Origin: CBDBCU01 sp965243185
GTDB lineage: Bacteria > Chloroflexota > Dehalococcoidia > Lucifugimonadales > UBA3495
Assembly (NCBI GenBank): GCA_965243185.1
Contig: OZ251531.1
Coordinates: 2,356,001 to 2,420,000, forward strand
Direction: 5' to 3'
DNA: 64,000 nt
Below the pieces are notes generated by a model. That model was not told the origin of the DNA. It ran no database searches and worked only from the letters and a program-made list of their open reading frames with translations. Shown one piece after another: positions 60,297-64,000 of the stretch (positions within the stretch are counted from its first letter, which is position 1; each line of letters opens with the position of its first letter). Position numbers and translations under genes: made by a program.

Positions 60297-61796
60297 TTAC
60301 TCCGGTTTCGCCAGCACCAGATACTCCCCCTTAATCAGGGTATCCATTTTCTGGTACTTGGCGCCTTCTTTCACTTCCCAAATGGACATTAGCGGCACTA
60401 CCTTGGCGGCCAGCAGATAGACCAATGCGACCAAGCCAAGCCCGCCGAGGATGATGAAAACATCCGCAAAGTTGGGCCATACCGCCGCCGGCACCCGCGT
60501 AAGGGCAAACTCAAAATGTTCCCCGGTGTTAAAGGCCGCGTTGAAAGTCCGCAGGTTGAACAGCAGGGCGCCGAACAGCGCAAAGCACCCGGCCAAAGTC
60601 GGCCCCCAGTCGCTGCGCCGTACCGGATTCCAAATCAGCGTCAGGAAGGGCGCAACGAAACTGAACACGAAGTTACCCAGGAACAGTATCAGGTACGGCT
60701 GGGTAAAGACATAGCGGATGATGTTTTCCTCATGCTCCAGACGCCCGTACCAGTAGGTGATGAAAAAGGCGAACAGGTGGTAAGTCCACAGCAGGGTCAA
60801 CCCCAGCAGGATTTTGCTGGCCGACCAGAAGGGGGCTTTGCCGATATAATTCGCATAGCCGCCCTTGCGCCGCATTAGGAACAGGATGACCAGAATCATA
60901 CTCAAGGCCGACTGGAAACTCATCACCGTATACATCGGCGGTAGCACCGAGTCTTTCCAACCCGGCACCATACTCATGGCATAGTCGGTTACAAAGAGGA
61001 ACTGGACGAAAATCAGCAGCATAAAGTACCACGCGCCGAGCAAAGCTAATCCGGCTTTCTGCGCGTTCCACTGCTTTTTAGTCCCGTACCAGCCGCCAGC
61101 CATCAACCCGTAGAAAGAGCGGCGGAATCCGGTTGCCGTCAACCGCGCCTGCGCCAGATCCGGCCGCGCCGACAGCCACAGCAACGCCATCCCGCACACG
61201 GCCAAACCGACCAACCCCAACAAATCCCACAGATGCGGCGCGCCAAAGGGCGCCTCGAACCACAGCGTCCGCCGCACTTCCAAGTCCGTCGTTCCCGGCA
61301 GGCAGCACTCGGCCGCGTTCCCCAGCGCCCTTTCCTCCTTCATCGCATCCTCCCCGGGCGATTCGGGATTGTAAATCGGCGGCATTGCCAACATTAGCGG
61401 GATAAAGATGATGAGGTTGACGACCCCGACCACGGCGAACAGTTCCGCGACCCGGGACACCGGCCGCCGCCAGTGACTCTTGGTAAAGCGGAAGGCGCAG
61501 GCGACCAGCGGCGCCGCTCCGGTTACCATAAAGATAAAGGAAAAGACGCCCACATAGTAGCCCCACGGCCCCGGGTTGGCGAAACCGCCGCCGCTCAGCT
61601 TAATCAAAAAGCCGATAACGCCCAGGACGGTCAGCGCCGCCGCCGCGCCCAAAGCCAGCTTGTACCCGGAGGGCAGGGCGAAAGTCTTGCCGGCCACATC
61701 CCCGGTGACCTGCTCCGCATTGGGAAAAACCCACATCCCGGCGTGCTGGCCGTGGCCATAGCCGCCGCTGTGCTGCTGTACGCCGCTGTTAGCCAT
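60297..61796 (-). CDS. actF: ActF-type NrfD-like membrane subunit
   Basis: The ~499-residue protein (ATG 61796, overlapping the stop of the FeS gene as ATGGCTAA) is polytopic, with ~10 helices. The pattern TDYAMSMVPGWKDSVLPPMYTVMSFQSALSM fits ActF rather than ActC. The first ~25 residues are His/Gly-rich (HSGGYGHGQHAG). ActF is a membrane subunit with a possible second quinol or proton path. The order ActF before ActC differs from that of the R. marinus operon. The ActC/ActF assignment of the two NrfD genes is moderately certain. Confidence 0.75.
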   Translation of the reverse strand: MANSGVQQHSGGYGHGQHAGMWVFPNAEQVTGDVAGKTFALPSGYKLALGAAAALTVLGVIGFLIKLSGGGFANPGPWGYYVGVFSFIFMVTGAAPLVACAFRFTKSHWRRPVSRVAELFAVVGVVNLIIFIPLMLAMPPIYNPESPGEDAMKEERALGNAAECCLPGTTDLEVRRTLWFEAPFGAPHLWDLLGLVGLAVCGMALLWLSARPDLAQARLTATGFRRSFYGLMAGGWYGTKKQWNAQKAGLALLGAWYFMLLIFVQFLFVTDYAMSMVPGWKDSVLPPMYTVMSFQSALSMILVILFLMRRKGGYANYIGKAPFWSASKILLGLTLLWTYHLFAFFITYWYGRLEHEENIIRYVFTQPYLILFLGNFVFSFVAPFLTLIWNPVRRSDWGPTLAGCFALFGALLFNLRTFNAAFNTGEHFEFALTRVPAAVWPNFADVFIILGGLGLVALVYLLAAKVVPLMSIWEVKEGAKYQKMDTLIKGEYLVLAKPE

Positions 61797-62577
61797 TATG
61801 TCCGCCCTGCAACGGGTTCGGGTCAACCTTTTTCAGGTAAATCAGGTTCGGCTTGGTCCGCATTTCCTCGAGGAGCCGATACCCCCGGGTTTTGCGGTCG
61901 TGTTCGTGGTGAATGTCGTGCTCGTTCACATCGTCAAAGTACGGCTTGATGGGGCTGCTTTCGTCGAACTGGTCGCCGAACATCAAGGCATTGGTCGGGC
62001 AAGCCTGGACGCAAGCCGGCATATAGTTGCCGGCGTTCAGCGCGGCGTCATTCAACTGGCTGCCCTGCTGCCGCTCGACTTTCAGCTCGGCCCGCCGCAG
62101 CCGCTGGACGCAGAAAGTGCATTTCTCGGTAATGCCCCGGGAGCGCACGGTCACATCCGGGTTCAACTGGTTCTGCATCGGCTCCGGCCAGTTGGGATGC
62201 CAGTAGTTGAAATAGCGCACCTGATAGGGGCAGTTGTTGATGCAGTACCGGGTGCCGACGCAGCGGTTATAGACCTGGACATTCAGCCCCTCATCGTTGT
62301 GATAAGTGGCATAGACCGGGCAGACCGGTTCGCAGGGGGCGTTTTCGCAGTGCTGGCACAGCACCGGGATAAAGCGCGCCCGCACATTGGGATACTCCCC
62401 TTCCCAATACCGTTCCACCCGAATCCACTCGTAGGCCCGGCTTTGCAGGAACGAGTTCTTATCGTTGATGGGCAGGTTGTTCTCGGCCTGGCAGGCCACT
62501 ACGCAGGCTTGACACCCGTTGCAACGGTCCAAGTCCACTACCATGCCCCACCGATGTTTGGCTCTGCTGGTAACCAT
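61789..62577 (-). CDS. ActB iron-sulfur part (four-cluster ferredoxin domain)
   Basis: The ATG at 62577 (GGGGAGG just upstream) begins a ~262-residue protein with cysteine sets CNGCQACVVAC, CQHCENAPCEPVCP, CVGTRYCINNCP and CTFCVQR...CVQACP. These would bind three to four FeS clusters as in the ferredoxin half of ActB. It and the next gene are split from the larger molybdopterin-like part by about 65 bases with a dRS3-like hairpin. It is thus a split form of ActB, which is fused in other lineages. Confidence 0.88.
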   Translation of the reverse strand: MVTSRAKHRWGMVVDLDRCNGCQACVVACQAENNLPINDKNSFLQSRAYEWIRVERYWEGEYPNVRARFIPVLCQHCENAPCEPVCPVYATYHNDEGLNVQVYNRCVGTRYCINNCPYQVRYFNYWHPNWPEPMQNQLNPDVTVRSRGITEKCTFCVQRLRRAELKVERQQGSQLNDAALNAGNYMPACVQACPTNALMFGDQFDESSPIKPYFDDVNEHDIHHEHDRKTRGYRLLEEMRTKPNLIYLKKVDPNPLQGGHNG

Positions 62578-62603
62578 TATCCTCCCCGTTGCTTTCAACC
62601 GTT

Positions 62604-62623
62604 ATTCCCGCGGCTGCGGGAAT
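62604..62623. repeat. dRS3-like short inverted repeat
   Basis: ATTCCCGCG and CGGGAAT form a small hairpin in the gap between the two ActB parts. It is a member of the same ATTCCC...GGGAAT repeat class as 3835-3902. Confidence 0.55.
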
Positions 62624-62642
62624 CCCAATCGCCCAACAACCG

Positions 62643-64000
62643 CTAGTGGGCGCCGCCGGTCGTAACCTTGACGATTTCCTCGCCGTCGCTGAGCGGATTT
62701 TCCCGGGCCGGGAACGCCCCCTCGAACTTGGATACCTTCAGGCTTTCCCCGGTGGCGGTTAGGCTGACCCGATGGCTGGCCCAAGCCAAACCGCCGCTTT
62801 CAGTAGTTTGCCGCGGCGACAGCAAATCCAGAACATTGGAACTTTCCCGGACATCGCCGCCGGTGGCGTAATCGGAACCGGCCCGCCGCCCTTGTCCCAA
62901 AGGCACCGCTACCACATTGGGCGGCAATGCCGGGTTGGGATAGAGCAAGGCGGTAATGCTGCCGGCGTCCGAGGCAATCCGCACTACATCCCCTTCCCGC
63001 AAGCCCATGGTCGCCGCTTGCCGGCTGTTCATTTCCGCCCAGGTCTGCCAAGTAATGGTCGTTACCGGATCCGGCAAAGCCTGCATCCAGGGCAAATGCG
63101 CGCCGCTGCCATCCCCTAGGGAATTATGAGCAAAGGGCAGCAGATAGAACCCGCCGCTGCCGGTCAGACTGGCTGGTTTGCCTTGCCCGGCAATAGCGTT
63201 CAGCAGACCCGGCGGCGGTTCTGGCGCCGCGCCTTGGCGATTTTCGTCCCACCAGCCGCCTTGTTGCAGCATCAGATTCCACAGGGCATCCGGGGAATCC
63301 GCTTGCCGGGAAGTCCCTCGATTCAGTTCGTACAAGGCCGCCGCATTTTCCCGCAACGCCGCCTCGAGGCTGTTCCAAGGCAAAGCCGTTTCTTGCCCCA
63401 ACTCCTGCCCCACGCTCAGCAGAATATCCCCAAAACTGCGCGGGTTCAAGTCGCCCAAGGGGTTCACTACCGGCTGCTGCATCCCGATTACCTGATACCC
63501 CGGCCCCGGCTCCGGCACATCATCTCCCCAATCCTCCAGATACACCCGGTCGGGCAGGATCAAATCGGCCATTAGCGTAGTTTCATCCATAAAGGAGGAG
63601 AAACTGACGATGAACAAGTCATCCCGGTTCAGCGTTTCCCCGAAGCCCACGGCCGCCGGCAAGCCATAGACCGGGTTGGCGTTATGCACCATTACCAGCC
63701 GGGTAGCGCCGTTGCCGATGTTGCGGGCTACTTCCTGCCAATCGGTCAGCGAACCCACCACGGCGGCGTCCGGCAGTTCCGGGATGGGGTTGCGCGGGTT
63801 GAACCGCATCCCGCCCGGCTGCCCCACGCTGCCGACCAGATAGTTCAGGGCATAGATGGCTTGCAGGTTGAATAGTCCGTTGGTGTGCGCCCCGGCGCTG
63901 TCGCCGCCCAAGGCAAGGGCGGGGAGATGGCCGGCAAAATCCCGGGCCAATTCCCGAATATAGTCCGCCGCCGATTTGCCGTGCAGCAGTTCCGCCGGCA
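62643..64000 (-). CDS. ActB molybdopterin-like part, C-terminal half (5' partial at window end)
   Basis: The minus-strand frame is open past 63950 to the window edge, so the true start is outside. The visible ~450 residues fit the C-terminal half of a molybdopterin-oxidoreductase-like protein: GLFNLQAIYALNYLVGSVGQPGG, then LIVLPDRVYLEDWGDDVPEP-like region, VNPLGDLNPRSFGDILL, and the terminal dinucleotide-binding domain with GLREGDVVRIASDAGSI. ActB of alternative complex III has this fold without the cofactor. The following FeS gene lies downstream on the same strand. Confidence 0.85.
   Translation of the reverse strand, partial: PAELLHGKSAADYIRELARDFAGHLPALALGGDSAGAHTNGLFNLQAIYALNYLVGSVGQPGGMRFNPRNPIPELPDAAVVGSLTDWQEVARNIGNGATRLVMVHNANPVYGLPAAVGFGETLNRDDLFIVSFSSFMDETTLMADLILPDRVYLEDWGDDVPEPGPGYQVIGMQQPVVNPLGDLNPRSFGDILLSVGQELGQETALPWNSLEAALRENAAALYELNRGTSRQADSPDALWNLMLQQGGWWDENRQGAAPEPPPGLLNAIAGQGKPASLTGSGGFYLLPFAHNSLGDGSGAHLPWMQALPDPVTTITWQTWAEMNSRQAATMGLREGDVVRIASDAGSITALLYPNPALPPNVVAVPLGQGRRAGSDYATGGDVRESSNVLDLLSPRQTTESGGLAWASHRVSLTATGESLKVSKFEGAFPARENPLSDGEEIVKVTTGGAH

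Overview
The window is GC-rich, densely packed bacterial chromosome. An alternative complex III (ActB/F/C/D/E) gene set, a Rex redox repressor, several class III CoA-transferases and heterodimeric ABC exporters suggest a Chloroflexota bacterium, possibly an aerobic SAR202/Dehalococcoidia-like or sponge-associated lineage. That assignment is inferred from gene content, not from a marker tree. No phage, plasmid backbone, rRNA or CRISPR array is visible.

Layout. 1-7.5 kb: the end of a CPA2 antiporter, a BtuF-like protein interrupted by one in-frame TGA, an alcohol dehydrogenase, an amino-acid binding protein, a CoA-transferase, and two small toxin-antitoxin-like pairs (DUF2283 pair, HigBA). 7.6-13 kb: an amino-acid/ethanolamine-type permease and a two-gene heterodimeric ABC exporter ending in a strong terminator and a MITE-like repeat. 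13-25 kb: housekeeping genes (argS, rex, rplY/ctc, trmI, tRNA-Thr, tRNA-Gly) mixed with a lipoprotein metalloprotease, a ketopantoate-reductase-like enzyme, a CoA-transferase and PaREP1/DUF3800 genes. 24.4-25.7 kb is a gene-free stretch full of hairpin repeats. 25.7-38 kb: a second BtuF-like protein with two small genes, an MmeI-like restriction-modification enzyme, a shikimate cluster (aroK-fic-aroB) containing a Fic gene, a VOC protein, an aldo/keto reductase, a peptide-binding lipoprotein, tRNA-Lys and a K+ channel. 38-51 kb: an MBL hydrolase, MtaB, a ThDP enzyme, a decayed transposase, a DNA methyltransferase-HNH gene broken by one frameshift and flanked by direct repeats that carry a promoter, then GSII and GSI glutamine synthetases and an HSDR_N-like protein. 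51-64 kb: a long minus-strand respiratory operon. It runs from ActB (molybdopterin-like part, cut by the window end) through the FeS part, ActF, ActC, an 89-residue orphan, ActD, ActE, a hendecad coiled-coil protein, then CcmH, CcmF, CcmI-like, a membrane protein, a TlpA/CcmG thioredoxin and a CoA-transferase. Placing cytochrome c maturation genes behind a complex that needs c-type haems makes functional sense.

The most striking signal is at 1005-1934. The gene is collinear over its whole length with the intact paralogue at 25682-26605, except that the second cysteine of a CxxC motif is a TGA codon. A perfect 6-bp hairpin with an AGGTG loop lies 10-26 nt after that TGA, the arrangement expected of a bacterial SECIS element. 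I read it as a candidate selenoprotein (CxxU) in the helical-backbone metal-receptor family. A simple nonsense mutation remains possible.
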